Below, in pieces: positions 15,955 to 24,666 of a stretch of DNA of 64,000 nt. Under the pieces are notes generated by a model, which was not told the DNA's origin, did not search any database, and saw only the letters and a program-made list of their open reading frames with translations. The position numbers and the translations under genes were made by a program. Within the stretch, counting starts at the first letter, position 1. Every line of letters starts with the position of its first letter. Origin of the DNA: Gammaproteobacteria bacterium (GTDB lineage Bacteria > Gemmatimonadota > Gemmatimonadetes > Longimicrobiales > Gaopeijiaceae); assembly GCA_028819075.1 (NCBI GenBank), contig JAPPMM010000052.1, positions 1 through 64,000 of the forward strand, given 5' to 3'.

Positions 15955-17199
15955 ATGTGGAAGATCCTCCTCGAAGACGTTCTCGGTGACCTGCGAGCCA
16001 ACCGCACCCGCAGCTTCCTCACCATCTTCGCGATGGTGTGGGGCACGATCTCGATCGTTCTGCTGCTTGCCTTCGGCCGGGGGCTCCGAACTCAGGTTTC
16101 CGAGGGGCTGCTCAATGCGGGAGAGCGAATCTTCATGGTCTACGGCGGCGAGACGAGCCTCGAGCACGAGGGTCTTTCGGCGGGGCGCCGGATACGGCTG
16201 CGGGAAGATGATCTCGACCTGGTCCTGCGCGCGGTCCCGGAGTTCGAGTTCGGCAGCCCGTCCTACGGGCGCGGCAGGACCCATCTCAAGGCGGGCGAGA
16301 ACCAGACCACGACCTACATGGAGGGCGTGGACCCGATCTTCTCCGAGCTGCGGCGCATGTTCCCCGCTCCCGGCGGACGGTTCATCAATCAGCGGGACGT
16401 CGATCAGAGGCGGCGCGTGCTCTTTCTGGGCGACGAGATCGCGGCGCGCCTGTTCGGCGACACGCCGCCCGTGGGACAGACCGTCCTGCTCGACGGGCTC
16501 TCGTTCCGGGTGATCGGCGTGATGGAATCCAAGTTCCAGGACTCGAGCAACAATGGTCCGGACGAGAACCGCGCCATCATCCCGGCCTCGACGTTCCGGA
16601 CCATCTACGGCAACGAATTCGTGAACCACCTCCTCGTGCGGCCGCGCACCGTCGCGGACGCCCCGTTCGCCAAGCAGGAGATGTACCGGGTCCTCGGTGG
16701 CCGGCACAGGTTCGATCCGGCGGACGAACGGGCGCTCGGCATCTGGGACTTCATCGAGGATGAGAAGATCGTGGGCCAGATCGGCTACGGCATCCAGGTA
16801 TTCCTGGGGCTGGTAGGCGCCTTCACGCTGCTGGTCGCCGGGGTCGGCGTCGCGAACATCATGTATGTCGTCGTGCGTGAGCGGACACGCGAGATCGGCA
16901 TCAAGCTCGCCGTGGGCGCGCGCCGGCGGCACATCGTCAGCCAGTTCCTGTCGGAAGCGATCGTCATCACGGTCGGCGGGGGTCTGCTCGGACTCGTCAT
17001 CGCCTCGCTGCTGGTAGTCGGCATCGACAGCATTCCCAGCGACAACCCGGCCCTGGAGTACATCCTGAACCCGAAACTCTCGCTCCCGATCGCCTCGATC
17101 TGCGTCGGCATGCTCATGGCGATCGGGCTCGTGGCCGGAATCCTGCCTGCGCGCAGGGCGGCGCGTCTGGATCCGGTGGAGTCGCTGAGGTACGAGTAA
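15955..17199 (+). CDS. ABC transporter permease, MacB/FtsX family (second of two)
   Basis: 414 residues from ATG. Layout is the same as the preceding gene: a helix near FLTIFAMVWGTISIVLLLAF, a periplasmic domain of about 210 residues, and three C-terminal helices. The FtsX motif is GVGVANIMYVVVRERTREI and the tail is PARRAARLDPVESLRYE. The paralogues share a long series of identical segments, including PAPGGRFIN/PLPGGRFIN and RRVLFLGDE/RRVVFLGDE, so they arose by tandem duplication. Together with the HlyD adaptor they form an export unit that must borrow an ATPase encoded elsewhere. The next gene is convergent. Confidence 0.9.
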   Translation: MWKILLEDVLGDLRANRTRSFLTIFAMVWGTISIVLLLAFGRGLRTQVSEGLLNAGERIFMVYGGETSLEHEGLSAGRRIRLREDDLDLVLRAVPEFEFGSPSYGRGRTHLKAGENQTTTYMEGVDPIFSELRRMFPAPGGRFINQRDVDQRRRVLFLGDEIAARLFGDTPPVGQTVLLDGLSFRVIGVMESKFQDSSNNGPDENRAIIPASTFRTIYGNEFVNHLLVRPRTVADAPFAKQEMYRVLGGRHRFDPADERALGIWDFIEDEKIVGQIGYGIQVFLGLVGAFTLLVAGVGVANIMYVVVRERTREIGIKLAVGARRRHIVSQFLSEAIVITVGGGLLGLVIASLLVVGIDSIPSDNPALEYILNPKLSLPIASICVGMLMAIGLVAGILPARRAARLDPVESLRYE

Positions 17200-17244
17200 G
17201 GGGGGCGCAGGCCACCTTGGGGCTCTCCAAGGCCAGCTCCGCCA

Positions 17245-18909
17245 CTAATCCCTAACTAACCTCGCATTGTGCACAAAGTAGAACTGTCCCTCCGACATCA
17301 GCTCGAAATCGCGCACCTCGTCTGACACCGCGTAGAAGATCGGCTCGCTGAGCGTGGGCAGCATCAGCGCGTTCTCCATGATGATGCGCTGGGCCTCCTG
17401 GGCCAGCTCGCACCGGGCCTCCGTGTCCGGGATGGTCCTGAGCTGACCTACGAGCCGGTCCAGTTCCTCGTCGACAAAGCCGGTCCAAGCCCATCCCCCG
17501 ACCACGTCGTGGGCCGAGTTCCAGAGCATGTCCATCAGCAGGGGATCGGGGCTGCGCTGGCGCTCGTACATCAGGTCGAAGTCGCGGTTGTTGACCATCT
17601 CGAGCTGCACCGGGCCGGGGACGATCTCGATGGCCACGTCGATGCCGATCGCGCGCCACTGGGCCTGAACCGCCTCTCCCATCTCCTCGCGGTCGAGGAT
17701 GGTCCAGCGCACGCGGAGCGGCGTGCCGTTCTCGACGCCGGCGATGCCATATGCCTCGCGGATGCCGTCGCCATCCCGGTCCGTGTACCCGGCCTCCTCC
17801 AACAGCCGCCGCGCGGTCTCGGGGGCGTGCGGGTAGAGGTCCGCGTTCCCTTCCCAGTAGCAGGGATGGACCGTGTTCAGGGGGCCGTCAGACGACAGAA
17901 AGTGCCCGTCGTAGAGCAGGTCGTTGATCGCGGGCTGATCGGTTGCGTACAGCACGGCCTGCCGGACCCGCAGGTCGCTGAAGGGCGGGCGCCGCACGTT
18001 CATGACCATCTGCAGCCCGGTCCCGGCCTGGTAGCCGGTGAGCAGCGAGAAGCCCTCCGCATCGCGGTAGTCATCAATGTAGGCCGTGGGCAGATTCATG
18101 GCGATATGGGCATTCCCCGTGCGGACGATGTTGCCCAGGACCGCCTCCTCGCCGATGAAGCGGATGGTCACGCGCTCAACCTTGGCCGGGCCCGCCTCTC
18201 TGCTGATCCAGTTCCATCCGCCGTAGCCGTCCCAGCGCCGCACGGTCACGTGGTCGTTGGGCACCCACTCCTCCAGCAGGAACGGCCCGGCACCCACGAG
18301 ATGCCGGTCGAACTCCTCGATGCCCCACCGCTCCGCGGCTGTCGGAGACCAGATGGGGACCCTGCGGAAGGCGTCGAGGACGGTCACCCACGGCGCCTCG
18401 TAATGGAGGGTGACGGTGGTGTCGTCGATCACCTCCACTCGCTCGACCGGCCCGACGTGGGCCGCCATCTCCCCCGAGCGCGTCGCCGGGTCCAGGATGC
18501 GTTCGACGTTGTACTTGACAGCTTCCGCGTCGAAGGGCGTGCCGTCCTGGAACACGACCCCGCTCCGGAGGTTGAACGTCCACTCGTCCGCGACGGCGTT
18601 GGAGGACCAGCTCGCGGCCAGCGCCGGATGGAATTCGCCGTCCGGCCCGAGAATCAGCAGCGGATCGGCGATCTTGTAGTCGATGAGCCACGCCGTCTGG
18701 TACGGCTCGATGTGGCCGTCGAGCGAGGCGGGCTCGCGGGAGGCGGGCCAGGCGATGATGAGTTCGTCGGGGGGGGCGGCGGGACCGGAGCCTCCATCAC
18801 GACAGGCCAGCAGGGCTGTCGCGAACAGCCCGAACACCGCGGGGCGCCGGATGCCATTCAGGACCCCTGAAGCTACGTCGGCCAACCTGATCTCAACCGG
18901 CGCCTTCAA
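17245..18909 (-). CDS. Peptide/nickel-type ABC transporter substrate-binding lipoprotein (SBP_bac_5)
   Basis: 554 residues with an N-terminal lipobox (FATALLACRDGG), so probably anchored to the membrane. The SBP_bac_5 core is clear: LIIAWPASREPASLDGHIEP, then ADPLLILGPDGEFHPALAASW, the signature EWTFNLRSGVVFQDGTPFDA, and VKYNVERILDP. The family delivers oligopeptides, opines or nickel complexes to a DppBCDF-type importer. No permease or ATPase of that type is nearby, so this is an orphan binding protein or works with a distant set. The start is uncertain: the frame opens with a TTG at 18909, and another TTG at 18885 also precedes the signal sequence. It follows the AtoE-like gene by about 33 bp on the same strand and may be co-transcribed. 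Confidence 0.87.
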   Translation of the reverse strand: MKAPVEIRLADVASGVLNGIRRPAVFGLFATALLACRDGGSGPAAPPDELIIAWPASREPASLDGHIEPYQTAWLIDYKIADPLLILGPDGEFHPALAASWSSNAVADEWTFNLRSGVVFQDGTPFDAEAVKYNVERILDPATRSGEMAAHVGPVERVEVIDDTTVTLHYEAPWVTVLDAFRRVPIWSPTAAERWGIEEFDRHLVGAGPFLLEEWVPNDHVTVRRWDGYGGWNWISREAGPAKVERVTIRFIGEEAVLGNIVRTGNAHIAMNLPTAYIDDYRDAEGFSLLTGYQAGTGLQMVMNVRRPPFSDLRVRQAVLYATDQPAINDLLYDGHFLSSDGPLNTVHPCYWEGNADLYPHAPETARRLLEEAGYTDRDGDGIREAYGIAGVENGTPLRVRWTILDREEMGEAVQAQWRAIGIDVAIEIVPGPVQLEMVNNRDFDLMYERQRSPDPLLMDMLWNSAHDVVGGWAWTGFVDEELDRLVGQLRTIPDTEARCELAQEAQRIIMENALMLPTLSEPIFYAVSDEVRDFELMSEGQFYFVHNARLVRD

Positions 18910-18942
18910 GTCCTTCAGTCCTCCTCCGAGCGCTCGATACCC

Positions 18943-20352
18943 TCAATACGGCAGGAAGAACAGCGCCAGCGCGATGAAGGGCACCAGCAGGATCATCATC
19001 GTGATGCCGTAGCCGAACATGTCGCGGGCGCGCAGGCCCGTGATAGCGAGGAGCGGGATCGCCCAGAACGGGTTGAACAGGTTGGTGTGCGCATCGCCCA
19101 CGGCGTAGGCGGCGATGGTCTGGCCGTGCGGCACGCCCAGTTCCGCCCCTGCCTGCATCATCGGGCCCCCGACGATGGCCCATTCGCTCCCCGCCGAGGG
19201 CACGAAGACGTTCAGGATGCCGCCCGTGATCCACGTCACCACCGGGAAGACGTCGGGGTTGGCGGCCGAGATGTTGAGCAGGCTCTCCGTCATCGTAGCG
19301 ACGAGCCCGGTACCGGTCATGATGCCTACGATCCCCGCGTAGAAGGGGAACTGCAGGATGATGCCTGCGCTCCCCTTCACCGCGTCAGTGAACTCGTCCT
19401 GGTACTTGGAGGGGCTGATGAACAGGAGCATCCCGATCATCAGGAACCCGAAGTTGAAGACGTTCAGGTCGAGCGCGCCCATCGGGTCCGTCACGAATTC
19501 CCGTACCAGCATCACGACGCCCGTCAGCGCGATGATTCCGCCCAGTATGCGGCTGTGGTTGATGCGGTCGGCCGGGCTCGGCTTGGCGATCGCCGGCGCG
19601 GGGGTACGAGCGTCCTCCGCATCGGCTGCATCGGGGACGTAGCGCGCGATCCCCCGGCAATTCCGGTCCGGCGGCGCGAGCAGGTAGAGCATCAGGCACC
19701 CATAGGCCAGCGCGAGCGCCGTGAGCAGCAGCGGATAGGGATGGAAGACCCACTCGCTGGCGGGGATCACCCGGTCGACGATGCCCATCTGCATGAACAC
19801 GTTGTTGTCGGTCGCCTGCAGTAGGCCCGCGGAGCTGGACATGCCCCATCCCCAGGTCAGGCTCATGCCCATGTATCCGGCCACGGCGAGCAGCGGATAG
19901 TGGACGGCCATGCTCCTGCGATGCGCCACCTTTCCCATCTCGCGCGCGAGGATGGCGCCGAAAATGAGCCCGAGACCCCACGAGATCCATCCCGTCAGCA
20001 TTGAGCCCACGCCCACCAGCACCACCGCCTGGCGCCCGTTCCGTGGGAGGCGCACCAGCCAGAGTATTCCCCGCTTCACCACCGGGTGGTACGCCACCAC
20101 GAAGCCGGTCACCAGGATGATGACCATCTGCATGGCGAAGGTGAGCAGAACCCAGAAGCCGTCGTACCAGGCGAAGGCGATCTCCGCGGGGCTCGATCCC
20201 TCGGACAGCCAGGCCGTCACCGCGGCGACATAGGTGAGGATGATGGCGAACAGGAACGGGTTCGGCATCCATCGTTCGACGAAGTCGGCGATGACCTCAC
20301 CGAACTTCTGTACGGGCGTAAGCCTGGGTTCTCCGGCGCTTGGCTGGGTCAA
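18943..20352 (-). CDS. Short-chain fatty acid transporter, AtoE family
   Basis: 469 residues, very hydrophobic, with about 10-12 membrane helices. It opens TPVQKFGEVIADFVERWMPNPFLFAIILTY, the standard AtoE opening. Other conserved segments are SWGLGLIFGAILAREMG, GYMGMSLTWGWGMSSSAGLLQATDNN and FVPSAGSEWAIVGGPMMQAG. E. coli AtoE imports short-chain fatty acids for acetoacetate metabolism. The start is TTG, supported by GGAGGAA six bases upstream. A hydrophilic insertion of about 30 residues (DAADAEDARTPAPAIAKPSPADR) sits in a cytoplasmic loop. The downstream ABC binding lipoprotein is on the same strand. The gene diverges from the NHL lipoprotein, and the 246-bp gap between them shows no feature I can name. 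Confidence 0.88.
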   Translation of the reverse strand: MTQPSAGEPRLTPVQKFGEVIADFVERWMPNPFLFAIILTYVAAVTAWLSEGSSPAEIAFAWYDGFWVLLTFAMQMVIILVTGFVVAYHPVVKRGILWLVRLPRNGRQAVVLVGVGSMLTGWISWGLGLIFGAILAREMGKVAHRRSMAVHYPLLAVAGYMGMSLTWGWGMSSSAGLLQATDNNVFMQMGIVDRVIPASEWVFHPYPLLLTALALAYGCLMLYLLAPPDRNCRGIARYVPDAADAEDARTPAPAIAKPSPADRINHSRILGGIIALTGVVMLVREFVTDPMGALDLNVFNFGFLMIGMLLFISPSKYQDEFTDAVKGSAGIILQFPFYAGIVGIMTGTGLVATMTESLLNISAANPDVFPVVTWITGGILNVFVPSAGSEWAIVGGPMMQAGAELGVPHGQTIAAYAVGDAHTNLFNPFWAIPLLAITGLRARDMFGYGITMMILLVPFIALALFFLPY

Positions 20353-20598
20353 GGCGCTTCCTCCGTCTGGCGTCTTCGGAGTTCAACTCGCCCGCGGGTC
20401 CCGCCTGCGGGACGGCAACCCGGCAACATACGGAGCGGGTGCGCCCGGGGACAGTAAAGCGCGCGCGGGCAGCGCACTTGCGGCGGGAACCTCGCTCTTG
20501 CCCGAAGCCATGCGCGGGAACACGATGGAAGGATTCCCCGCTCGCCATCTCATCGCCCCGGCGGGCGCGGTTTCCTCCCGGCCAGAAGAGGTGGCCCC

Positions 20599-21753
20599 AT
20601 GACCGTCCGCAGGAAGCATCCAGGTGTCGCGTCTCTCGTCATCACCGTCGTTACCGCCGGTCTCATCGTCATGACGATGACGTGCGCGGCTCCGGACGAC
20701 GCCGACTCTTCGGGCGGTCCCGATTCTGCGGGAGGGATGCCGGATGGCGTCCCGCAGTTCGAGCCCGTGGAGGGGTGGTTTCAGTTGCCCGAGGGCTTCG
20801 AGTGGGGGCAGGTGATCGGCCTCTTCGCCGACGGCCGGGGACACGTCTGGACCTCCAGCGGCAGCCAGATCGGGGAATGGGACACCGAGGGGAACCTGTT
20901 GCAGTCCTGGAGCGCGGCCGGCCCGGACGGCAACTGGAGCACGATCCACGGCCTCTTCGTGGACCACAACGATTTCGTGTGGACGAACGCGCGGGAGAGC
21001 CAGATGACGCTCAAGTTCACGCGCGACGGGGAGCACGTGATGACGCTCGGGCGCTTCGATGAAACGGGGGGCAGCAACGACCCCACGCTGATGGGGCGTC
21101 CCGCCGAGATCTGGGTGGATCCCGAGGACAACGAGGTCTTCATCGCCGACGGATACGGCAACCGGCGCGTGATCGTGTTCGATGGGGAGAGCGGGGAGTA
21201 CCTGAGGCACTGGGGCGCGTACGGGGAGCAGCCGGACGACGACTACGATTGGGATCCGATGTCGGGTGAACCCTCACAGCAGTTCCAGACCGCGCACGGC
21301 ATCTTCGGGTCCCGGGACGGACTCATCTACCTCGCGGACCGGGCCAACAACCGGATCCAGGTCTTCCGGCAGAACGGCGAGTACGTGATGGAGAAGATCG
21401 TGCGCCCGCTGTGCCCGCCCGAGGGCGATCCGGTGCCGGATTGCGGTGGCTCGGCAACCTTTTCCGTCGGTTTTTCCCCCGACGAGGCGCAGACCTGGCT
21501 CTACGTCGCCGACGGGGGCTCGCATGTGATTCTGGTCCTGCGGCGCTCGGACCTGGAGGTGGTGGACGAGTTCGGCGGGCCGGGGGTGGGTCCCGGAGAG
21601 CTGGGTCGGCCGCACAACCTGTCCATCGATCCCCAAGGGAACATGTTCGTGGCCGAGGCGGCGGGGCCGTGGATCTTCGACGCCGCGGGGGACAGCGTCC
21701 AGGCTGGATTCCGGGCGCAGAAGTTCGCGGTGCTCGGGGCGGGCGGGAGTTAA
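20599..21753 (+). CDS. NHL-repeat beta-propeller lipoprotein
   Basis: 384 residues. The signal peptide ends in a lipobox-like MTMTCAAP, so lipidation at Cys 33 or so is likely. After a Ser/Gly-rich linker come about five or six NHL-type blades, for example VIGLFADGRGHVWTSSGSQ, PAEIWVDPEDNEVFIADGYG, HGIFGSRDGLIYLADRANN, and GRPHNLSIDPQGNMFVAEA. The pattern resembles the beta-propeller of peptidylglycine-amidating lyase relatives, but catalytic residues cannot be assigned. It probably binds a ligand or protein at the cell envelope. It is the first gene of a plus-strand run with PIG-L, SSS and GH4 genes (11 bp to the next). Confidence 0.82.
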   Translation: MTVRRKHPGVASLVITVVTAGLIVMTMTCAAPDDADSSGGPDSAGGMPDGVPQFEPVEGWFQLPEGFEWGQVIGLFADGRGHVWTSSGSQIGEWDTEGNLLQSWSAAGPDGNWSTIHGLFVDHNDFVWTNARESQMTLKFTRDGEHVMTLGRFDETGGSNDPTLMGRPAEIWVDPEDNEVFIADGYGNRRVIVFDGESGEYLRHWGAYGEQPDDDYDWDPMSGEPSQQFQTAHGIFGSRDGLIYLADRANNRIQVFRQNGEYVMEKIVRPLCPPEGDPVPDCGGSATFSVGFSPDEAQTWLYVADGGSHVILVLRRSDLEVVDEFGGPGVGPGELGRPHNLSIDPQGNMFVAEAAGPWIFDAAGDSVQAGFRAQKFAVLGAGGS

Positions 21754-21763
21754 GCGGAGCGCT

Positions 21764-24643
21764 GTGATGACTGATTGGGACATCGCGAGGCGCGCGGCGG
21801 CGGTTGGTCTTGCATTTCTGGCCCTGGCTGGCCCCGTCGGCCTCGCGGCTCAGTCGACGGACGGCGCGCCCGGGCTCGATCGGGTGCTGGCGTTCCCCGC
21901 TGCGGTGGCCGAGGAGCGGCTCGATCCCGACCGGGGCGCGATGGGGGCCTGGCAGCGCATCCTCAAGCTCGGCACCACCGCGAGCCTCCTCCATGTGACC
22001 GCCCATCCCGACGACGAAAACTCGGGCATGCTCACGCTCGCAAGCCGTGGCTGGGGGGCGCGGACCGCCCTTCTGAGCCTGAACCGGGGCGAGGCCGGCG
22101 CCAACGCCATCGGCCCCGAACTCTTCGACGGCCTCGGGCTGATCCGCACGCGCGAGCTGGTCCTGGCGGGCCGCTACTACGGTCTGGACGACCTCTACTT
22201 CACCACGGCCGTGGATTACGGCTACTCCAAGACGGTGGAGGAGGCCTACCGGAGCTGGGACCGGGAGGCCGTGCTGGAGGACATGGTGCGGGTGATCCGC
22301 CTGAACCGTCCGCTGGTGGTGGTGGCCCGGTTCCACGGGTCGAGGCGCGATGGACACGGGCATCATCATGCGTCGGGATTGCTGACGCCGGAGGCGGTGG
22401 AGGCCGCTGCGGATCCGGGGCGGTTCCCGCGACAGATCGAGGAGGAGGGGCTCCGGCCGTGGCGGGTGTTGCGCACCTACCGCGGCGGGATTCGCGTGGA
22501 CGAGCCATTTCACGTGGAGGTGGACGCCCGTGGGGAGAGTCCGTGGGTCGGTACCAGCTTTCAGGCATGGGCCAGCAGGGGACTCGGTCTCCAGCGCTCG
22601 CAGACGGCGGGACGCGTGCGCGTCGGGGGCGGGCTCTATCGATATGAGCTGCGCGATGCGGGCGGGAGCGCGGACGGGGGCGGGATCGCGGGCGCGCGCG
22701 GGCGCGGCGATGAAGCCTTGCCCGCGAGTCGGGCCGAGGATTCCTTCTTTGCCGGCCTGGACACCTCGCTGAACGGGCTCCCCGCCCTGCTGGGCGAGAC
22801 GGCAGCGCCGGAGACCAGTACGTTGTTGGCGCAGCTTCAGGAACTGGTTGATGAGGTCGTCGCGGGGTTCGATTTCCGCGCCCCGGGACAGTCGGTACCG
22901 GATCTGGTGCGGGGTCTCGGTCTGTTGCGGTCCGCGATTGCGTCCTCGATGGGCGCACCCGAGACCCAGTTCCAGTTGCGGCTGAAGGAGCGGCAGTTCG
23001 AAGACGCCATCGCCGCCGCGGGCGGCTTTCGCGTCCAGGCGGGACTGCCGGGTGGATCGGCGGGCGCAGTCGTAGTGCCCGGTCAGAGTCTGGCGGTCGG
23101 AATCGCGGTCGAGCTGTCCGGAGTGGCAGGTGTCGGCGTTTCGGAAGCCCGGGTGGTCGACCGGGCGGGAGTCGTGCTGGGCCGAACTTTCGGCTTTGCG
23201 CGCACCGGCAACACCTTTGCGACCGAGACGGAGATGCGCGTGCCCGAGGTGGATGCCGATGCGGACGCCGAGGCGAGGGCGGCCACCCCCTACTTCGCCC
23301 GCGACGGGATCGCGCAGAACCACTACCAGGTGGCGGACTCGGCGGACCTGCACCTTCCGTGGCGGCGACCCGCCCTGTCGGTTGCCGTCGACCTGGTGGT
23401 GGAGGGGACGACCATAGTGTACACCGCCGCCGTCACCGCCCCCGTGCCCCGCCTGCCGTACGGGTCGGTGACCCGCCCGGTCGAGGTTCTGCCCGCCCTG
23501 TCGGTCGTGGTCGACCCCGCTGTGCGGGTGGTTCCCGTGGAGGAGCCGGCCGCGCCACCTAGCGACGCGCGACCGGGCAGTCCCACCACCACATCCGACG
23601 GCCCCACCACGCCAGGGAACGGACAGCCGGGCCGCCCCACCAGCGCATCCGGGCGCCCGGCCGCCTCGGCGAGCCCCCAGGCGGTCGTCATTCCCATCCA
23701 GGTGCGCGTCACCGCGAACACCGCCCCCCTCCCCACCACGACCCGCGTGGAAGTCCCGGCCGGCTGGGCCGCCGTGCCCGCCACCGTGGCGCACGACTTC
23801 GCCCGCGCGGGCGAGGTGGCCGAGGTGGCCTTCGAGGTCACCCCACCGGACGGGTGGGAGGGCGCCGCGACCATTCAGGCGGTGTCGCGGGCGGGCAGGC
23901 GCGAATACCGCACCGGCTACCAGACCATCGAACACCGCGACCTCCGGCTGGCTCGGCTGTGGCGCCCCGCGACCACAACCGTGCGGTCGGTGGCGGTCGC
24001 CCGCCTGGACGGCGCGCGCGTCGGCTACGTGATGGGTGTGGGCGACGAAGTACCGGCCGGAATCGAGTCGCTGGGCGCCCAGGTGGAGATGCTCGACGCG
24101 GCCGCCCTCGCCGACCCCGCATCGCTCTCCGGCCTCGACGCCATCGTGGTCGGCACGCGGGCATACGCGGTGCGCGAGGACCTGCTGGAGCACAACCAGC
24201 GCCTGATCGATTACGCGCGCGCCGGCGGCCATCTGGTAATCCTCTACCAGACCCAGGAGTTCGTGCCGGAGGAGATGGCCCCCTACCCCGCCTCCCTCCC
24301 GCGCGGCGCGGAGGAGGTCTCGGAAGAGGACGCCCCGGTGCGCCTCCTACAGCCGGCCCATCCGTTCATGACGACGCCCAACCGCATCACCGAAGCGGAC
24401 TTCGATGGATGGGTCGAGCAGCGCGGCTCCAAGTTCTTCACCGAATGGGATGCCGCGTACACGCCGCTGGTGGAAACCCACGACCAGGGACAGGATCCAC
24501 AGGAAGGGATCTGGCTCACCGCCGAGATCGGCGAGGGCCACTACACCTATCTGGCGCTCGCCCTGCACCGCCAGTTGCCCTATGGCATCCCGGGCGCGTT
24601 CCGCATCCTCTCCAACGTGCTCTCCGCGGGTTCGGGTCGCTGA
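21764..24643 (+). CDS. PIG-L (LmbE) family deacetylase with large C-terminal extension
   Basis: 959 residues with a signal peptide (AVGLAFLALAGPVGLAAQ). The first codons are GTG ATG ATG; the ATG at 21767 is equally possible. The PIG-L domain at about 75-260 shows the zinc motif TAHPDDENSGM at about 80, the second acidic/His region near FHGSRRDGHGHHHASG, and RTRELVLAGRYYGLD. The family removes N-acetyl groups from amino sugars. A beta-rich middle region follows, with a proline/threonine/serine linker at about 600-645. A C-terminal domain of about 250 residues (GYVMGVGDEVPAGIESLGAQ, GLDAIVVGTRAY, HNQRLIDYARAGGHLVILYQ) looks like a class-I glutamine-amidotransferase-like fold. The latter pairing is frequent in large secreted PIG-L proteins. 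It probably acts outside the inner membrane on an acetylated sugar. Confidence 0.85.
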   Translation: MMTDWDIARRAAAVGLAFLALAGPVGLAAQSTDGAPGLDRVLAFPAAVAEERLDPDRGAMGAWQRILKLGTTASLLHVTAHPDDENSGMLTLASRGWGARTALLSLNRGEAGANAIGPELFDGLGLIRTRELVLAGRYYGLDDLYFTTAVDYGYSKTVEEAYRSWDREAVLEDMVRVIRLNRPLVVVARFHGSRRDGHGHHHASGLLTPEAVEAAADPGRFPRQIEEEGLRPWRVLRTYRGGIRVDEPFHVEVDARGESPWVGTSFQAWASRGLGLQRSQTAGRVRVGGGLYRYELRDAGGSADGGGIAGARGRGDEALPASRAEDSFFAGLDTSLNGLPALLGETAAPETSTLLAQLQELVDEVVAGFDFRAPGQSVPDLVRGLGLLRSAIASSMGAPETQFQLRLKERQFEDAIAAAGGFRVQAGLPGGSAGAVVVPGQSLAVGIAVELSGVAGVGVSEARVVDRAGVVLGRTFGFARTGNTFATETEMRVPEVDADADAEARAATPYFARDGIAQNHYQVADSADLHLPWRRPALSVAVDLVVEGTTIVYTAAVTAPVPRLPYGSVTRPVEVLPALSVVVDPAVRVVPVEEPAAPPSDARPGSPTTTSDGPTTPGNGQPGRPTSASGRPAASASPQAVVIPIQVRVTANTAPLPTTTRVEVPAGWAAVPATVAHDFARAGEVAEVAFEVTPPDGWEGAATIQAVSRAGRREYRTGYQTIEHRDLRLARLWRPATTTVRSVAVARLDGARVGYVMGVGDEVPAGIESLGAQVEMLDAAALADPASLSGLDAIVVGTRAYAVREDLLEHNQRLIDYARAGGHLVILYQTQEFVPEEMAPYPASLPRGAEEVSEEDAPVRLLQPAHPFMTTPNRITEADFDGWVEQRGSKFFTEWDAAYTPLVETHDQGQDPQEGIWLTAEIGEGHYTYLALALHRQLPYGIPGAFRILSNVLSAGSGR

Positions 24644-24666
24644 AGGGTGCGCCCACCCCCTGACCC

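Noticed and set aside
21323-24232. Long minus-strand frame across the NHL and PIG-L genes
   Set aside because: Antisense shadow of two well-supported genes; composition is His/Arg/Pro-biased and no domain is seen.
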